A stretch of DNA of 64,000 bases from Streptococcus zalophi (GCF_016481285.1 NZ_JAENBP010000002.1:62001-126000), one strand, 5' to 3'. Counted from the stretch's first letter, positions 1-10,333 are shown. Notes: a model not told the origin generated them from the letters alone. Made by a program: numbers and translations.

Positions 1-1
1 T

Positions 2-190
2 TTATCAGGACATTATGCTATTAATCCATACACAAAAGACAATAAGTCAGTTGCTGGCGATCAGTTTAAAGCCATTACACGTTTTGAAGCAAATCAGCAT
101 TTATCAAATGCTCGGCAATTGAAAACTTTTCCACGCGCTAGTCAACAGCAATTGATTCTAGAACAAATGAAAGGAGAGATTGAGAAATGA
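2..190 (+). CDS. rexB: RexB (AddB-type) ATP-dependent nuclease subunit B, C-terminal fragment
   Basis: Only the last 62 codons are inside the window; the reading frame is open from base 2 and stops at TGA 188-190. The fragment reads [12 protein letters not shown] near its start and ends in [14 protein letters not shown] recognise it as the RexB tail mainly because rexA follows directly. RexB is the partner of RexA in the Gram-positive AddAB/RexAB helicase-nuclease that resects double-strand breaks. Its stop codon overlaps the rexA start (ATG 187-189), which suggests translational coupling. The iron-sulfur cysteines of AddB-type subunits, if present, cannot be judged from so short a piece. Confidence 0.8.
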   Translation, partial: LSGHYAINPYTKDNKSVAGDQFKAITRFEANQHLSNARQLKTFPRASQQQLILEQMKGEIEK

Positions 191-3100
191 AGCAGCTTCC
201 CTTTTTAACAGAAGATCAGATAAGAACATTGCAAAATCAAGAAAAAGTTTCTGATAAACAGCAAAAAAGAACAAGCGAACAAATAGAAGCCATATATAGC
301 AACGGTCAAAATATCTTGGTCTCAGCCTCTGCTGGTTCTGGAAAAACCTTTGTCATGGTTGAACGTATTCTTGATAAACTTAAAAGAGGTATCGGGATTG
401 AAGAACTCTTTATTTCCACTTTTACAGTTAAGGCTGCAAATGAATTAAAAGAGAGATTGGAAACAAAATTAACAAAGGAAATAAAGGAAAGTATTGATAA
501 TGAGAGTCGCAGACACTTGTCTTTACAAATTGCAGCACTCCAACATGCTGATATTGGGACAATGGATGCTTTTACTCAAAAAGTAGTTAGTCAATATGGC
601 TATTTATTAGGTATTTCACCACAATTTCGTATTTTGCAAGATAAAAGTGAGCAAGATATTTTAAAGCATGATGTTTTTGACGCTTTATTTGAGAAATATA
701 TGACTGGTGATAAGGCTAGCTTGTTCCAGAAATTAGTCACTAATTTTTCTGGGCAAAGAAAAGATACTAAGGGATTTTACCAAGTGATTGACGCCATTCA
801 TCAATTTATCCAATCTACAAGCGATCCCATCCAGTGGCTAAATTTGACGTTTGATAAGGGTACTAAAAAATATGTCAGCATCCATGATTTACCAAGTACT
901 GTTATTGAAAAATTTATAGAAGAAATGTACAGTGTTGCTAATCAACTGGAGGATTTAACACTTTTACCAGAATACAAGCAAACTACCAAGCAAGGAACTC
1001 CCACAGCTGTCTACAAAAAACATCAAAAGCTTTTTACTGCTTTAAGAGAGTCAGCCTATGAAGTGGAAAATGATTATAATAGCATTGATTTTTCGAAGTT
1101 GGCCCTAACGATTGAGGCATTATTACCAGCTGGAAATGAAGTGACTATTGCTGGGCAAAAATATAGTCTATATGCTTCGTTACACCAATTTATCAATCAA
1201 TTCAAATATATTGAAACAATTATTCGTTATCAAGAACAAGCCTTACCTTTAATTGCACTTTTAAAAGATTTCATGATTGATTTTCATTCTGACTACTTGA
1301 TGCGTAAAAAATTTGAAAATGCTTTTGAATTTGCTGATATCAGTCATTTTGCCATTCAGCTTTTGGAAGAAAATGAGTATGTTCGTCATAGCTTTCAAAA
1401 AAAATACCATGAAGTTATGGTTGATGAATACCAAGATACTAACCATAGTCAAGAAAAAATGCTAGAATTGTTATCTTCTGGTCATAATCGCTTTATGGTA
1501 GGTGACATCAAGCAATCGATTTATCGTTTTCGTCAGGCCGATCCACAAATTTTCAATCAAAAATTTAAAGATTATCAACAAAATCCAGCAAATGGTCGTC
1601 TCATTTTACTCAAGGAGAATTTCCGTAGTCAAATGGAAGTACTAGATGCGACAAATGCTATCTTTAGACGGTTAATGGATGAAAAAGTTGGAGACATTGA
1701 CTATAATGACACACATAGCCTCTTAGGAGGTAGTAAAGAACAGTTGTTAGCTAGTGAAGAAAATCAGACAGAACTTTTAATCTATGATACAGACAGTAGT
1801 TTAGATGAAACTGATAATGATGATTTAACTGTTTTTGAAGTTGAACTGGTAGCAAAAGAAATTATTAGACTTAGAAATGAGAAAAATGTTTCTTTTAATG
1901 ACATTACGCTTCTTGTATCATCTAGAACACGTAACAATGCCATTATAAGAAGTTTTGAAAAGCACGGTATTCCTCTTGTTTCTGATGGTGGTGAGCAACA
2001 TTATCTTCAATCTGTTGAAGTTATGGTCATGTTAGATACCTTAAGAGTCATTGATAATCCCTTAAATGATTATGCCCTTGTCGCTCTTTTAAGATCACCA
2101 ATGTTTTCTTTTGACGAAGATGAAATGACACGGATTTCACTTCAAGGAAAAAGCAATAAAGATAAGTCTTATTTATATGAGAAACTCTTACTAGCACTTA
2201 ATAAAAAAGGGGCTTATCCTGAATTAATCAGAGAAAAAGATTATCAAAAACTAAAACGATTTTATCAAACCTTAGAGTCATGGCGTCACTATACAAAAAC
2301 GCATGGATTGTATGATTTGATTTGGAAAATCTACCAAGACCGTCATTACTATGACTATGTTGGTCTCTTACCAAATGGTGAGCAAAGACAAGCCAATCTT
2401 TATGCTTTAACAACCAGAGCAGATCAATTTGAAACAACTGGTTTTAAAGGTCTATCTCGTTTTATTAGAATGATTGATAAGATTATTGAAACCGAAAATG
2501 ACTTAGCTGATGTAGAAGTGGTAGCACCAAAAGAAGCTGTTAGCCTAATGACCATTCATAAAAGTAAAGGACTACAATTTCCATACGTATTTATTCTCAA
2601 TATGGATAAACGCTTTGACAAAAGAGATGAAACAGCATCGATGATTTTAAGTCGCGACAATGGTATTGGCATCAAATTCTTAGCTGATATGAAAGAAGAA
2701 TTTGGTAATAAGACACCATTACCTCATCTTTTAGTTTCAATGAAAACATTAGCTTATCAACAAAATCAGCAAGAATTAACCTTGGCTAGTTTATCAGAAC
2801 AAATGCGTTTACTTTATGTTGCTATGACGCGTGCTGAGAAAAAACTTTATCTGATTGGTAAAGGAAGCCAAGAAAAATTAACTAATCGTTTTGATGGACA
2901 GGAAAAAAATGGTAAATTAACAACCTCAAGTAGAGAACGTTTTGCCAGTTTTCAGGATTGGGTCTTAGCAGTTAAAGAAGCCTTTCCCAATACTTCAAAA
3001 ACTGTTAAGGTTCAATTTGTAGAACAATCAGAACTAACACCAGATAAAATTGGTCAAATCAAACAGGCAAATCCAATTCCTATAAATGATTTAGAACATA

Positions 3101-3807
3101 ATCGTCAAAGCCAGGAGATCAAACGAGCACTTGACATCATGGAAAATGTAGATAAACTAAATAAACAATATGAAGCAGCTATCAATCTACCAATGGTTAA
3201 AACACCAAGTCAAATAAAAGCTTTTTATGAACCGATTATGCAAAACAGTGAGATGGCAGTAATGACAAAATATCAACCAGCTGTTGATTTTAGTTTTCCT
3301 GATTTTTCAAATCAAAAAAATGTCACAGCAACTGAGATAGGTTCTGCAGTACATGAATTGATGCAACGCTTACCAATCACAGAAGAGCTAACAACTGAAC
3401 TTGTTAAAGAAACACTTACCTATGTTGATGCTTCTGATGCTGTTAAAGCAAAAATTGACATTGCAAAAATTCTAAGCTTTTTTACAACAGAACTTGGTCA
3501 ACTTATCATTAAAAATCCTGATAAATTATACCGCGAAGCACCTTTTGCTATGTTAGAAATAGATCCTTTAAGTCAAGAACCTTTTGTTATTAGAGGTATT
3601 ATAGATGGCTTTATCAAATGGAATGATAGAATTATTTTGTTTGATTATAAAACAGACAAGTATCAAGATGCTGAGGTTATTAAACAACGTTATCAAGAAC
3701 AGCTGAGTCTCTATGCCAAAGCACTTCAAAAATCTTATCAGATTGAAACAATTGAAAAGTACTTAGTCTTATTAGGTGGAGAAACCTTAGAAGTCGTTAA
3801 ATATTAA
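187..3807 (+). CDS. rexA: RexA (AddA-type) ATP-dependent helicase/nuclease subunit A
   Basis: UvrD-like superfamily 1 helicase with a C-terminal RecB-family nuclease, 1206 residues, the usual size for streptococcal RexA. Walker A is ASAGSGKT at residues 47-54 and helicase motif II is DEYQDTN at 413-419. The helicase motif [14 protein letters not shown] lies near residue 880. The nuclease core near the C-terminus has Asp1140 (IIDGF) and DYKTD from Asp1153, the metal-binding and catalytic residues of the family. With RexB it unwinds and degrades duplex ends up to a Chi-like sequence. The start overlaps the rexB stop. A strong hairpin follows, so rexBA ends here. Confidence 0.95.
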   Translation: MKQLPFLTEDQIRTLQNQEKVSDKQQKRTSEQIEAIYSNGQNILVSASAGSGKTFVMVERILDKLKRGIGIEELFISTFTVKAANELKERLETKLTKEIKESIDNESRRHLSLQIAALQHADIGTMDAFTQKVVSQYGYLLGISPQFRILQDKSEQDILKHDVFDALFEKYMTGDKASLFQKLVTNFSGQRKDTKGFYQVIDAIHQFIQSTSDPIQWLNLTFDKGTKKYVSIHDLPSTVIEKFIEEMYSVANQLEDLTLLPEYKQTTKQGTPTAVYKKHQKLFTALRESAYEVENDYNSIDFSKLALTIEALLPAGNEVTIAGQKYSLYASLHQFINQFKYIETIIRYQEQALPLIALLKDFMIDFHSDYLMRKKFENAFEFADISHFAIQLLEENEYVRHSFQKKYHEVMVDEYQDTNHSQEKMLELLSSGHNRFMVGDIKQSIYRFRQADPQIFNQKFKDYQQNPANGRLILLKENFRSQMEVLDATNAIFRRLMDEKVGDIDYNDTHSLLGGSKEQLLASEENQTELLIYDTDSSLDETDNDDLTVFEVELVAKEIIRLRNEKNVSFNDITLLVSSRTRNNAIIRSFEKHGIPLVSDGGEQHYLQSVEVMVMLDTLRVIDNPLNDYALVALLRSPMFSFDEDEMTRISLQGKSNKDKSYLYEKLLLALNKKGAYPELIREKDYQKLKRFYQTLESWRHYTKTHGLYDLIWKIYQDRHYYDYVGLLPNGEQRQANLYALTTRADQFETTGFKGLSRFIRMIDKIIETENDLADVEVVAPKEAVSLMTIHKSKGLQFPYVFILNMDKRFDKRDETASMILSRDNGIGIKFLADMKEEFGNKTPLPHLLVSMKTLAYQQNQQELTLASLSEQMRLLYVAMTRAEKKLYLIGKGSQEKLTNRFDGQEKNGKLTTSSRERFASFQDWVLAVKEAFPNTSKTVKVQFVEQSELTPDKIGQIKQANPIPINDLEHNRQSQEIKRALDIMENVDKLNKQYEAAINLPMVKTPSQIKAFYEPIMQNSEMAVMTKYQPAVDFSFPDFSNQKNVTATEIGSAVHELMQRLPITEELTTELVKETLTYVDASDAVKAKIDIAKILSFFTTELGQLIIKNPDKLYREAPFAMLEIDPLSQEPFVIRGIIDGFIKWNDRIILFDYKTDKYQDAEVIKQRYQEQLSLYAKALQKSYQIETIEKYLVLLGGETLEVVKY

Positions 3808-3834
3808 AAAGAAGTTGCTTGAGCAACTTCTTTT
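3806..3834. terminator. Bidirectional terminator between rexA and ald
   Basis: A near-perfect inverted repeat (AGAAGTTGCT / AGCAACTTCT, with flanking A and T runs) lies between the converging ends of rexA and ald. The A-tract on one side and T-tract on the other allow termination in both directions. Confidence 0.85.
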
Positions 3835-3837
3835 ATA

Positions 3838-4941
3838 TTATAACTTTAATTCTGAATAGAATAAGTCAAGGGATTTAGCCACAGACTCATTTGTTAAAAG
3901 ACCACGGTAGATATTAACACCCTTATAAAGTGCTTTATTATCTTTTATTGCTTGTTCAACACCCTTATTTGCAATTTCAATAGCATAAGGAAGAGTCACA
4001 TTGGTTAGTGCGATAGTTGATGTTCTTGGAACAGCACCAGGCATGTTGGCAACAGCGTAGTGGGTAACAGCATTCACCACATAAACAGGTTCATCATGAG
4101 TGGTTGAATGATCGGCAGTTTCAATGATACCACCTTGGTCAACGGCAACATCAATGACGACTGACCCTTTTTTCATCGAAGAAATCATATCACTTGTTAC
4201 AAGTTTAGGAGCGCGTGCACCTGGAATTAAAACGGCCCCAATAAGAAGATCGGCTTCCTTAACTTCTTTAGCGATATTAAGTGGGTTTGACATCAAAGTT
4301 TGAATGCTATTACCAAATTGTGTGTTTAATTCAGCTAAACGTTTAGGATTAACATCTAAAATGGTCACATCAGCACCTAAGCCAACAGCCATTTGAGCTG
4401 CATTGGTACCAACGACACCACCACCTATAATCACAACTTTTCCTTTTTTAACGCCAGGGACCCCACCAATTAGAATACCAAGACCATCATTTATTTTTGT
4501 AAGGTAGTGAGTACCAATTTGTACTGCCATACGTCCAGCAACCTCACTCATTGGATTAAGTAGAGGCAAGAGACCTTCTTTTTCAACAGTTTCATAAGCA
4601 ATTGCAATAATGTTGCTATCTAGGAGAGCTTTTGTTAATTCAGGGGCAGGGGCTAGGTGAAGGTAGGTAAAAAGGATAAGACCTTCTTTGAAAAAAGCAT
4701 ACTCTTCTTTAAGAGGTTCTTTAACTTTAATAACAAGGTCAACATCCCAAGCTTCCTCAGCAGAATCAACAATTTTGGCCCCCTGCTCAATATATTCCTC
4801 ATTAGTAAAACCAGATCCTAAACCTGCATTTGTTTCGATAAGCACTTCATGGCCGTTTTGTTTTAAGGATAGAACACCAGCAGGTGTTAAACCTACACGG
4901 TTTTCATGAATTTTAATTTCTTTTGGAACACCGATAATCAT
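3838..4941 (-). CDS. ald: Alanine dehydrogenase (NAD-dependent)
   Basis: Interconverts L-alanine and pyruvate plus ammonia using NAD(H). The 367 residues match the family length. The N-terminus [10 protein letters not shown] with Arg15, Lys74 (KVKEP) and His95 (YLHLA) fits the pyruvate-binding and catalytic residues of the family. The Rossmann motif [11 protein letters not shown] starts at residue 173, and [15 protein letters not shown] near the C-terminus is the typical signature. The gene stands alone on the minus strand between a shared terminator and its own promoter. The RBS AGGATG is placed well for ATG at 4941. It could supply nitrogen or pyruvate from alanine, or recycle NADH under low oxygen; the direction of flux cannot be read from sequence. 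Confidence 0.95.
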   Translation of the reverse strand: MIIGVPKEIKIHENRVGLTPAGVLSLKQNGHEVLIETNAGLGSGFTNEEYIEQGAKIVDSAEEAWDVDLVIKVKEPLKEEYAFFKEGLILFTYLHLAPAPELTKALLDSNIIAIAYETVEKEGLLPLLNPMSEVAGRMAVQIGTHYLTKINDGLGILIGGVPGVKKGKVVIIGGGVVGTNAAQMAVGLGADVTILDVNPKRLAELNTQFGNSIQTLMSNPLNIAKEVKEADLLIGAVLIPGARAPKLVTSDMISSMKKGSVVIDVAVDQGGIIETADHSTTHDEPVYVVNAVTHYAVANMPGAVPRTSTIALTNVTLPYAIEIANKGVEQAIKDNKALYKGVNIYRGLLTNESVAKSLDLFYSELKL

Positions 4942-4987
4942 AGTCTCATCCTTTCAATCTTTTATATAAATAATTCTTCATTTACAT

Positions 4988-5015
4988 ATTTTACACTATC
5001 TGAGAAATCAGTCAA
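4988..5015 (-). promoter_or_regulatory. Promoter of ald
   Basis: On the minus strand TTGACT (plus coordinates 5010-5015) is followed after 16 bases by TAAAAT (4988-4993), about 47 bases upstream of the ald start. Good sigma-A type match. Confidence 0.6.
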
Positions 5016-5138
5016 CAAAAAACCTATAATTTCGTTTAATCCAGCTATAAAAATGTAATAAAAAAGAGTATAATAAAGGTAAGTGAAATTGAAGATTACG
5101 TTAAACGATAAAAAATTGTATTTTTAATTAGTGTTGTT

Positions 5139-5161
5139 ATTTTAAATTTTTGTTTTAAAAC
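5139..5161. repeat. 23-base AT-rich sequence also present at 23727-23749
   Basis: Partner of the copy upstream of rpsU; see that entry. Lies in the presumed leader of the transglutaminase-like lipoprotein gene. Confidence 0.5.
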
Positions 5162-5365
5162 AAGAATAGTTATTATGGTTAAGATACTTTAAAGAACTGG
5201 AGGCGCTAAATTTATCTAAAGAAAAAAGAGTTGGTTATTAGTTTTAGTTATATCAAAAGAAGAGGAATAGTTTTTAGTAGAGTCATTAATCAATGAAAGT
5301 TAACTAAAAAACAAAGTGCTAATGTCAAAAGTCAAATTATTTTATTAAAAGAAAGGTGATATCTT

Positions 5366-7516
5366 ATGAGAAGAAAAATGTTTACTTTCATTATAACTTG
5401 TTTGGCAATCCTAGGAATTTCAGGTTGCCAACAAGGAAGTAATGTAAACCAAGGAAATCAAAAGGCAACAACAGAATTAATTGCAAAATACCAAAAAGAT
5501 AGTCAGTATGAAATTATTCCAGAAATAAAAACAATTAAAGCAACGGATGCTATTGAATTAGATATCATGAAAAAAACTGAATGGACTTTAGCACCATTTG
5601 CTGATTTTGAAGAACACCAAGTGACGAAATCATATAGTACAAATATACCAGTTGGTATTTACACGGATTATGGATTGAAGATAAATTATATAGATGGTTC
5701 AGGTAGAGCAAGTTTTGAAAGAGACGATTATGCTGGGAAACTCAAAATTTTCGCGGATAATGAAGTTATCATGTCTAATAGAGCAGATGAAAGTAAAAAA
5801 ATAACTGCTACAGGAAATAATGATTGGGGAAGGTTAAATATTTTATACCTTGTGACTTATAATGATCTAGAAACAGGTAAACTATTAAAAAAACCAACTG
5901 TTCAAATTTACAAAATTGATCACAGTGAAGATGAGTTACAAGCACCCTATATTAATTATCAAATTGATGATGATGGTTTGCTAAAACTAACATGGAATGA
6001 AGTAGAGAATGCTTCCGAATACTATATTATTAGAAATTATGTAAGTGGTCACCGAGATGATAAGGGTGGATTAAATGTTAGATCTCATCCAATAATAATT
6101 GGCACAACAACTAAAACTGAGTGGGATTCCTCTCAAATAGAACAATCTTTTTCAAGATCTAGTCAAAACGAAGCTTTTATTAATTATGATATAGGACTTG
6201 AAGATTATTTATTAGATGAGTCTAGTGCTGCTGAAACAGAGCTTAAAAGAAGTGATACAGAAAAGATTAATGCCTACAATGATGCTACATTTATCACTGT
6301 TGTAGCTGTCAACAAGCAAAACCAATCTGCTTTTTCAAATATGATTTCAAACAGAGATATTAATGATAAATTACCCGTTAAAATCGCCTACTATACTTCA
6401 AGATTCTTATATCCACTTAACAAGCCATTTGAAAAAATAACTGATTTACCTACCACAACACCAATTACAATGGCGGATGGATCAACCAAAATGTTTCCAA
6501 TAGAGATAATTCCTGAAGAAACAAGTGTAAGCAAATTCGATACTTTTTTGGTTTATTATAAGATTAAAGGAACTAAATTTAGCGATTCTTTAAAGGTTAA
6601 ATCTTATGATGAAAAAGAGGTTGCTAAAGATATTAAGACATTTAATAAAAAAGCTGAAAAACAAAATCAAAAAACAGGTATTTCAAGTAATACTTTTGAT
6701 TACTCACAGTTTGATGAATCAAATATCAAAAGTAAACTTGCTTCTGGTTATGTTGAAGTTGAAGATAAGATTTTTTCAACAACTGCACTGGGAGAATATT
6801 TGGCAGCTCACATGATTTCTGGTAATGACTATATTGATATTTCTCAGTTTACTGAAGCTGTCGATACTTCTTTCATTAATGATGTTATTTCAGAAATTGA
6901 ATACCAAAATCCAACGATTCCACATATTCGAAATGTACAATTGTCTGCAGATAATTCAAAAATATTAGTGTCATATTATGATCTAGATAAAGAGACTAGA
7001 AACAAAAAAACTAAAGAAATTCGTGATGTTTTAGATAAAGCTGTTTCTGAAATCATTACAGAAGGAATGACAGAAATAGAGAAGGCAAGAGCTATTAACC
7101 AATACATTATTTCAAACTCAGAATACGACTATGAAGCTTTTAAACAAGGTAAGGGTAGTTGGTTATTAGATAGTGATTTTGCAGATGCCTACCATGCCTA
7201 TGGAATTAGTGTTGAGCATTTAGGGGTATGTATTAGTTATGCTCAAACGTTTAATTATATGGCAAAAAAAGCTGGTTTAGAAGTGATTACTGTTACTGGC
7301 TATGTTAATGGCGATCAAAATGCTGGTCATGCTTGGAATGCTGTTAAAATTGATGGGGAATGGCGTTACTTTGATATAACATGGAATGATCATGACGATC
7401 CTAGTAGGCAAGAAGAGTATTTTAATCTTTCACATGATGATGAAATCTTGACAAGCTCACATACACAAGATGAGAAAAGATATATTGTTCCAAACTTTAT
7501 TTCAAATTATCGATAG
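5366..7516 (+). CDS. Large lipoprotein with FnIII-like segment and C-terminal transglutaminase-like domain
   Basis: A 716-residue secreted lipoprotein. The N-terminal signal peptide ends in the lipobox ISGC with Cys21 as lipid attachment site. After a Gln/Asn-rich linker comes a long unrecognised region. Around residues 195-275 is a fibronectin type III-like segment (LTWNEVENASEYYIIR). Residues about 585-700 form a transglutaminase/protease-like core with Cys622 (GVCISYAQ), His655 (GHAWNAV) and Asp670 (FDITWND), a complete Cys-His-Asp triad. Such domains crosslink, deamidate or cleave peptides; which of these applies here is unknown. RBS AAAGGTG precedes ATG 5366. The gene is monocistronic, with its own terminator and AT-rich flanks on both sides, so it may have been acquired separately. 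A role at the cell surface is inferred. Confidence 0.8.
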   Translation: MRRKMFTFIITCLAILGISGCQQGSNVNQGNQKATTELIAKYQKDSQYEIIPEIKTIKATDAIELDIMKKTEWTLAPFADFEEHQVTKSYSTNIPVGIYTDYGLKINYIDGSGRASFERDDYAGKLKIFADNEVIMSNRADESKKITATGNNDWGRLNILYLVTYNDLETGKLLKKPTVQIYKIDHSEDELQAPYINYQIDDDGLLKLTWNEVENASEYYIIRNYVSGHRDDKGGLNVRSHPIIIGTTTKTEWDSSQIEQSFSRSSQNEAFINYDIGLEDYLLDESSAAETELKRSDTEKINAYNDATFITVVAVNKQNQSAFSNMISNRDINDKLPVKIAYYTSRFLYPLNKPFEKITDLPTTTPITMADGSTKMFPIEIIPEETSVSKFDTFLVYYKIKGTKFSDSLKVKSYDEKEVAKDIKTFNKKAEKQNQKTGISSNTFDYSQFDESNIKSKLASGYVEVEDKIFSTTALGEYLAAHMISGNDYIDISQFTEAVDTSFINDVISEIEYQNPTIPHIRNVQLSADNSKILVSYYDLDKETRNKKTKEIRDVLDKAVSEIITEGMTEIEKARAINQYIISNSEYDYEAFKQGKGSWLLDSDFADAYHAYGISVEHLGVCISYAQTFNYMAKKAGLEVITVTGYVNGDQNAGHAWNAVKIDGEWRYFDITWNDHDDPSRQEEYFNLSHDDEILTSSHTQDEKRYIVPNFISNYR

Positions 7517-7614
7517 AATATTGTTAATCTGTTTAGATAGTGAATAAAATAAAGCTCTAACTCGTTTGTAACTTTTATAAGTTAAATATTTTTAATTTTA
7601 GTTTATCATTATAT

Positions 7615-7648
7615 AAAGCTAAGGCTTACATAGAAGCCTTAGCTTTTG
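7615..7648 (+). terminator. Terminator after the transglutaminase-like lipoprotein
   Basis: Perfect 13-base stem AAAGCTAAGGCTT / AAGCCTTAGCTTT with a six-base loop followed by T residues, about 100 bases past the stop codon. Confidence 0.8.
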
Positions 7649-7681
7649 TCTATTAGTAAGAACTCATAACTAGGAGTAAAA

Positions 7682-7803
7682 ATGAAAAAGAATAATATGC
7701 AATTTTTAAGGCTTTCCAAGAAGAAACATCTGACAATTTATGTCATGGTATGATGGACTTATTATCAAGGTTTTCGAAATCTAAATTAATCTTTTTAATA
7801 TGA
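7682..7803 (+). pseudogene. Possible frameshifted remnant of a small gene
   Basis: A good RBS (TAGGAG, 7671-7676) precedes ATG 7682. The first frame gives MKKNNMQF and stops after 23 codons. Shifting frame at the T-run near 7700 gives a continuous reading FKAFQEETSDNLCHGM and on to SRFSKSKL, ending at TGA 7801-7803. The joined reading is about 40 residues and looks more protein-like than either frame alone. I do not recognise the family. It could also be a real 23-residue peptide or chance. Confidence 0.25.
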
Positions 7804-7868
7804 CATTATCAAATAATTCCAAGTAAGATGAAAAGTTAAGAGCTATACAATTTCTAATAAGAGGAAGC

Positions 7869-8027
7869 ATGGATGTTAATTTTAAACAGAAATACAAAAA
7901 GACTTATTTGTACTTGAATTGTAAAGTATTATGTTTATGTTTCTGCTCAATATTACTTTTTAAAGAAATTCCCGTAAAAAAATTAGTATACGATTTTAAA
8001 TTAAAGGATATAGGGATATTTTTTTAA
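7869..8027 (+). CDS. Doubtful small ORF, 52 residues, one hydrophobic segment
   Basis: ATG 7869 follows a purine-rich AGAGGAAGC and opens a 52-codon frame with a Cys-rich hydrophobic stretch (VLCLCFCSILLF) flanked by lysine-rich ends. Composition would suit a small membrane peptide, but there is no family match I know, no clear promoter, and the DNA is very AT-rich, where such frames arise by chance. Listed only because the region is otherwise empty. Confidence 0.2.
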   Translation: MDVNFKQKYKKTYLYLNCKVLCLCFCSILLFKEIPVKKLVYDFKLKDIGIFF

Positions 8028-8048
8028 TAACTCTTAAATTTCAAGAAG

Positions 8049-8077
8049 TTGCCATATCTCGTAAAAAAAGGTATACT
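8049..8077 (+). promoter_or_regulatory. Promoter of trhO
   Basis: TTGCCA (8049-8054), 17-base spacer, TATACT (8072-8077), about 36 bases upstream of the chosen TTG start. Confidence 0.65.
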
Positions 8078-8112
8078 GCTAAGTAATTATCTAAATGAAT
8101 GGGGAGAATATT

Positions 8113-9078
8113 TTGTCAGATAAAATAAGAGTATTACTTTACTATAAATACACACCAATTGAGAACGCACAAGAATATGTAAAAGAACATTTAGCTTTTT
8201 GTAAGAGCATTGGTTTAAAGGGTCGCATCATTATTTCTGATGAGGGTATCAATGGTACTGTTTCAGGTGATTATGAAACCACTCAAAAATATATGGACTA
8301 TGTTCATAGTGATGAACGTTTTGCTGATTTGTGGTTTAAGTATGATGAAGAAAGAACAGATGCCTTTAAAAAGATGTTTGTTCGTTACAAACGTGAAATT
8401 GTCCATCTAGGACTAGAAGATGATGTTAATCCTTTGAAATTGACTGGGAAATATCTTTCACCAAAAGAATTTAAAGAAGCCATTCTTGATGAGGACACAG
8501 TCGTTATCGATGCTCGTAATGATTATGAGTATGACCTGGGTCATTTTCGTGGTTCTGTTAGACCAGAAATCAGAAACTTTAGAGAATTACCAAAATGGAT
8601 TAGAGACAATAAAGAAAAATTCATGGATAAAAAAATTGTCACTTACTGTACTGGTGGTGTTCGTTGTGAAAAATTCTCTGGCTGGCTATTACGTGAAGGT
8701 TTTGAAGAAGTTGGTCAATTACATGGTGGTATTACTACTTACGGTAAAGACCCAGAAGTTAAAGGTGAGCTTTGGGATGGACAGATGTATGTTTTTGATG
8801 AACGCATTGCTGTTCCAATCAATCAAGTAGATCCTAAAATTGTTGGTGTTGACTGGTTTGACGGGACACCTTGTGAACGCTATGTTAATTGTGGTAACCC
8901 ATTTTGTAACCGTCAGATATTAACGTCTAAAGAAAATGAAGACAAATACTTACGTGGTTGCTCTAAAGAGTGCCGTCGTCATGAAAAAAATCGCTACATT
9001 ACTGAAAATGGTTTAACTAGACAAGAGTGGGAAGAAGCACTTAACAAGATTGGTGAATCGTTAGAAGTAACAGCTTAA
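8113..9078 (+). CDS. trhO: tRNA uridine 5-hydroxylase, rhodanese-like (TrhO/YceA family)
   Basis: Oxygen-dependent hydroxylation of the wobble uridine (ho5U34) in tRNAs is the known role of this family. The N-terminal acylphosphatase-like part ([15 protein letters not shown]) is followed by a rhodanese domain whose active loop CTGGVRCE holds Cys179 and Cys185. The C-terminal part has a Cys cluster ([18 protein letters not shown]) typical of the Firmicutes members. I choose TTG 8113 as start because GGGGAG (8101-8106) sits seven bases upstream; an upstream ATG at 8095 has no RBS and would place that RBS inside the gene. Length is then 321 residues, as usual. Monocistronic with promoter and terminator. 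Confidence 0.9.
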   Translation: MSDKIRVLLYYKYTPIENAQEYVKEHLAFCKSIGLKGRIIISDEGINGTVSGDYETTQKYMDYVHSDERFADLWFKYDEERTDAFKKMFVRYKREIVHLGLEDDVNPLKLTGKYLSPKEFKEAILDEDTVVIDARNDYEYDLGHFRGSVRPEIRNFRELPKWIRDNKEKFMDKKIVTYCTGGVRCEKFSGWLLREGFEEVGQLHGGITTYGKDPEVKGELWDGQMYVFDERIAVPINQVDPKIVGVDWFDGTPCERYVNCGNPFCNRQILTSKENEDKYLRGCSKECRRHEKNRYITENGLTRQEWEEALNKIGESLEVTA

Positions 9079-9098
9079 AGGATGATACAAAAATTATA

Positions 9099-9130
9099 AA
9101 AAAACAGGATTCCAGAGAATCCTGTTTTTA
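9099..9130 (+). terminator. Terminator after trhO
   Basis: AAAACAGGATTC / GAATCCTGTTTTT inverted repeat with a short loop and T-tract. Also lies downstream of the minus-strand DUF3042 gene and may act in both directions. Confidence 0.85.
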
Positions 9131-9146
9131 TGTTCAAGTGTCTTAC

Positions 9147-9323
9147 TTAACGTGAGACGCGTCTGCGAGCTGCTTTTTTACGATTTTCTTCAATGAAGGC
9201 AGCTTTTTTTTCTTCCGGTTCAATAATGGTTTTTTTAACTGCAAATACAGCACCAGCAACGGTTGCTAAAGTACCAACAACACCGGTTGCTAAGCCTTTC
9301 AAGAAACTATAATTTTTAGACAT
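9147..9323 (-). CDS. DUF3042 family small membrane protein
   Basis: A 58-residue protein, [17 protein letters not shown] at the N-terminus and ending [10 protein letters not shown]. One glycine/alanine-rich membrane segment (about residues 9-28) is followed by an acidic then strongly basic tail, the layout of the DUF3042 proteins of lactobacilli and streptococci. Function is unknown. The RBS AAGGAG stands just upstream of ATG 9323. It is divergent from miaA with about 70 bases between starts and overlapping promoters. Confidence 0.85.
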   Translation of the reverse strand: MSKNYSFLKGLATGVVGTLATVAGAVFAVKKTIIEPEEKKAAFIEENRKKAARRRVSR

Positions 9324-9343
9324 AGGGATTCTCCTTTTTCTTA

Positions 9344-9352
9344 TGTTATAAT
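9344..9352 (+). promoter_or_regulatory. Extended -10 promoter of miaA
   Basis: TGTTATAAT (TATAAT at 9347-9352) lies 41 bases upstream of the miaA start. No convincing -35. The opposite strand carries AT-rich -10-like sequence for the divergent DUF3042 gene. Confidence 0.5.
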
Positions 9353-9392
9353 ATATACTAACGAAAAAAGCCTAAAAATTCAAGGAAAAGGT

Positions 9393-10289
9393 ATGAAAAC
9401 AAAAATTATTGTTATCCTCGGTCCAACAGCGATTGGAAAAACAGCTCTAGGGATTCAAATTGCTAAAAAATACAATGGTGAAATCATTAGTGGTGATAGC
9501 CAACAAGTCTATCGTCATCTTAATATCGGTACAGCAAAAGTTACTAAAAAAGAACAAGAAGAGGCTCCTCATTATCTGATTGACATGGTTGATGTCACAG
9601 ATAATTATTCTGTTTTTGATTTTGTTTCTGAGGCTAAAAAAGCCATTGATATTATTGTCGAAAAAGGAAAAGTTCCAATCATTGTAGGTGGAACTGGTCT
9701 TTATCTTCAAAGTTTATTAGAGGGCTATCATCTTGGTGGATATATGAATCAAAAAGAAGTTAATGACTATCGTAAGTACTTAGAAGACTTGAGAGATGAG
9801 CTTCTCTTTTCATTAGTTGAAAAGGAAAAATTGCAGATTCGTGAATTAAATCGCAGAAGAGCGATTAGAAGCCTAGAAATTGCTAAATTTGGTAAAAATC
9901 TAGAAAATCAACCACCACAATATGATAGCTTGATTATTGGTTTAAATGATGATAGAGAAAAACTATATGAACGTATCAATCATCGTGTTGATAAGATGAT
10001 GTCAGAAGGAATACTAGAAGAAGCAAAATGGCTTTATGATAACTATCCAAATAGCCAAGCTACAAAAGGAATTGGCTACAAGGAATTTTTCCCTTATTTT
10101 GAAGGGAAGGTATCACTAGAAGAAGCCATCAATCAATTAAAACAAAACACTCGACGATTTGCAAAAAGACAGTTAACCTGGTTTAAAAATAGAATGGGTG
10201 TTACCTTCTTTCAAGTGAATGAAGATAATGTTTTTGATATTATTGATCAAAACGTTAAAATATTTTTAAGTCAAAAAGAGGCCGAATAA
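9393..10289 (+). CDS. miaA: tRNA dimethylallyltransferase
   Basis: Transfers an isopentenyl group from dimethylallyl diphosphate to A37 of tRNAs that read UNN codons. P-loop GPTAIGKT at residues 10-17; [16 protein letters not shown] and [13 protein letters not shown] are the classic substrate-binding motifs; the C-terminal half has [12 protein letters not shown] and the [12 protein letters not shown] signature. 298 residues, normal length. The RBS AAGG precedes ATG 9393. A terminator follows at once and hflX then has its own promoter, so the old miaA-hflX pairing is only loosely coupled here. Confidence 0.95.
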   Translation: MKTKIIVILGPTAIGKTALGIQIAKKYNGEIISGDSQQVYRHLNIGTAKVTKKEQEEAPHYLIDMVDVTDNYSVFDFVSEAKKAIDIIVEKGKVPIIVGGTGLYLQSLLEGYHLGGYMNQKEVNDYRKYLEDLRDELLFSLVEKEKLQIRELNRRRAIRSLEIAKFGKNLENQPPQYDSLIIGLNDDREKLYERINHRVDKMMSEGILEEAKWLYDNYPNSQATKGIGYKEFFPYFEGKVSLEEAINQLKQNTRRFAKRQLTWFKNRMGVTFFQVNEDNVFDIIDQNVKIFLSQKEAE

Positions 10290-10300
10290 AGCCTCTTTTT
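10273..10300 (+). terminator. Terminator after miaA
   Basis: AAAAAGAGGC / GCCTCTTTTT stem that begins within the last miaA codons and ends in a T-tract before the hflX promoter. Confidence 0.75.
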
Positions 10301-10324
10301 AGTTAGATTTTAACAGTGATTTTA

Positions 10325-10333
10325 TGGTATAAT
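10325..10333 (+). promoter_or_regulatory. Extended -10 promoter of hflX
   Basis: TGGTATAAT (TATAAT at 10328-10333) 30 bases upstream of the chosen start; -35 weak. Supports starting hflX at 10364, since a start at 10316 would lie upstream of this promoter. Confidence 0.6.

Larger units (their letters stand above)
4942..5365. other. 424-base AT-rich intergenic region between ald and the lipoprotein gene
   Basis: Holds the ald promoter at its left end and a TATAAT at 5069-5074 facing the lipoprotein gene, which would give a leader of roughly 285 bases. Within it is a 23-base AT-rich sequence (5139-5161) repeated exactly at 23727-23749. A strong GGAGG ribosome-binding sequence at 5199-5203 is followed not by a start codon but by TTA TCT AAA GAA and a stop at 5239-5241, possibly the wreck of a gene start. 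I see no intact gene and no recognisable riboswitch. Confidence 0.5.
7517..8112. other. 596-base gene-poor AT-rich region
   Basis: Contains the lipoprotein terminator at its left end, a probable frameshifted ORF relic (7682-7803), a doubtful 52-codon ORF (7869-8027) and the trhO promoter at its right end. I found no RNA gene or tandem repeat here. Confidence 0.5.

Noticed and set aside
8095..8112. ATG 8095 as trhO start
   Set aside because: The GGGGAG ribosome-binding sequence would be inside the gene, and homologues begin at the SDKIRV stretch coded from TTG 8113.
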